From: Taibaiella sp. KBW10
Lineage (GTDB): Bacteria > Bacteroidota > Bacteroidia > Chitinophagales > Chitinophagaceae
DNA: 33,297 nt
NCBI RefSeq assembly: GCF_003852495.1
Contig: NZ_QAJI01000005.1
Coordinates: 462,345 to 495,641, forward strand
Direction of reading: 5' to 3'
The notes under the pieces: generated by a model
What the model was told of the DNA's origin: nothing
Databases searched by the model: none
Seen by the model: only the letters and a program-made list of their open reading frames with translations
Translations under genes and position numbers: made by a program
Shown here: piece after piece, positions 32,638-33,297 of the stretch
How positions within the stretch are numbered: the stretch's first letter is position 1
How the letters are laid out: each line of letters opens with the position of its first letter

Positions 32638-33273
32638 ATGTACAAGAAATTTTTAATGTTATGTATTGCCGCAGGGAGCTTTATGGCTTTGAGTACGAAT
32701 ACAAGTTTTGCGCAGGCAACAGAAACGACCGTAAAGTTCAATAAGACAGATGCAGGCGCCTTCACCACAACGATCGAAGCACCAAAAGACGTTGTTGCCG
32801 GTAGCATGGAAGACTATTTTAAAAAAACATTTTCTTCTAAATCATCTAGCAGTAAAGGATATAAACTATACAAAGGTGTTTTGTGGAATGAAGTGTCTAC
32901 AGATAAACTGGATGTATATTATAAAGTAGAAGGAAAGAAAAATAATAGCCAGGTATTCCTGTTGGTGTCTAAAGGTTATGATAACTTCACCACTACTCAG
33001 AATGACCCGCAAACCGCTCAGGGAGCCATCAATTTCTTATCGGGGTTAAATGTGAAGGTTTCTGAATACAGCAAGACTATGGCTGTTGCCGCTTCTTCTA
33101 AAGTTTTAGATGATGCGCAGAAGGATTATAATAAGTATGTGAAAAGAGATGAGGATCTGAAAAAACAGAAAGAAAAACTCGAGAAAGATATTGCGGACAA
33201 TCAGTCTAAAATGGGAGATAGAGAAAAAGAACTTAATAATGCTAAATCTAAGTTGGACGAGGTAAAACAATAA
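32638..33273 (+). CDS. Secreted protein with C-terminal coiled coil
   Basis: The 211-residue protein has a signal peptide (LMLCIAAGSFMALSTNTSFA, cleavage before QATET). A beta-rich domain follows (about 30-140, with VLWNEVSTDKLDVYYKVEGK and SQVFLLVSKGYDNFTT). The C-terminal segment is strongly charged and helical, with heptad spacing (about 155-211, KQKEKLEKDIADNQSKMGDR). It is likely periplasmic. No family is recognised and no Cys anchor is present. It has its own promoter-like box and ends 24 bp before the end of the window, so its operon partners, if any, are not visible. Confidence 0.7.
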   Translation: MYKKFLMLCIAAGSFMALSTNTSFAQATETTVKFNKTDAGAFTTTIEAPKDVVAGSMEDYFKKTFSSKSSSSKGYKLYKGVLWNEVSTDKLDVYYKVEGKKNNSQVFLLVSKGYDNFTTTQNDPQTAQGAINFLSGLNVKVSEYSKTMAVAASSKVLDDAQKDYNKYVKRDEDLKKQKEKLEKDIADNQSKMGDREKELNNAKSKLDEVKQ

Positions 33274-33297
33274 AAATGAATTACACATAAAAGATGG

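Overview
The window looks like a Bacteroidota chromosome, probably Sphingobacteriales or Chitinophagales. The evidence is TAnnTTTG-type -7 promoter boxes, lipoproteins with the Bacteroidota lipobox style, a two-gene DUF6443/RHS system, an IntDOT-like tyrosine recombinase and Bacteroidota-type MobA/MobC proteins. Species cannot be read from the sequence.

The layout is a tandem array of genomic islands at a tRNA-Lys(UUU) locus, followed by ordinary chromosome. The 3' end of the tRNA (minus strand, core TGATCCCGCTGG) recurs at about 1724, 21583, 23587 and 29359. Complete tRNA-Lys genes remain at 21583-21655 and 29359-29431; the other two copies are stubs. The copies cut the region into modules. 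Module Z (1 to about 1737) holds the 3' end of a probable RHS-type toxin gene, a Sel1-like putative immunity gene, a decayed coding remnant and the tail of a lost integrase. Module A (about 1724-21596) is a roughly 20-kb element that looks mobilizable: integrase beside the tRNA, zeta-type toxin with putative antitoxin, a two-gene RHS system with toxin tip and immunity gene, a set of decayed toxin/immunity fragments, MobC/MobA, a helix-turn-helix protein, and a convergent pair of nuclease-domain genes that look like phage defence. I see no type IV secretion genes, so transfer would need a helper. Module B (about 21656-23589) holds a beta-propeller lipoprotein and the tail of a probable serine recombinase. 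Module C (about 23587-29372) holds three related small lipoproteins, a NarL-type two-component system, a secreted protein and another integrase remnant.

From 29.6 kb to the end the genes are housekeeping-like: an MBL-fold hydrolase, a YkuK-like RNase H-fold protein, ScpB, an MlaE-type permease and a secreted coiled-coil protein.

Three observations stand out. First, the nested att/tRNA remnants, two of which keep a relative of the tRNA-Lys promoter region but not the tRNA body. Second, two promoters in module C with the same unusual layout: two 12-bp palindromes 12 bp apart, directly abutting TATTG, then 20 bp, then the -7 box. They flank a two-component system and may be its regulon. Third, the HEPN plus PD-(D/E)XK gene facing a GHKL-ATPase plus PD-(D/E)XK gene, a candidate defence pair that I cannot match to a named system. 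All family assignments come from reading motifs; no database search was run.
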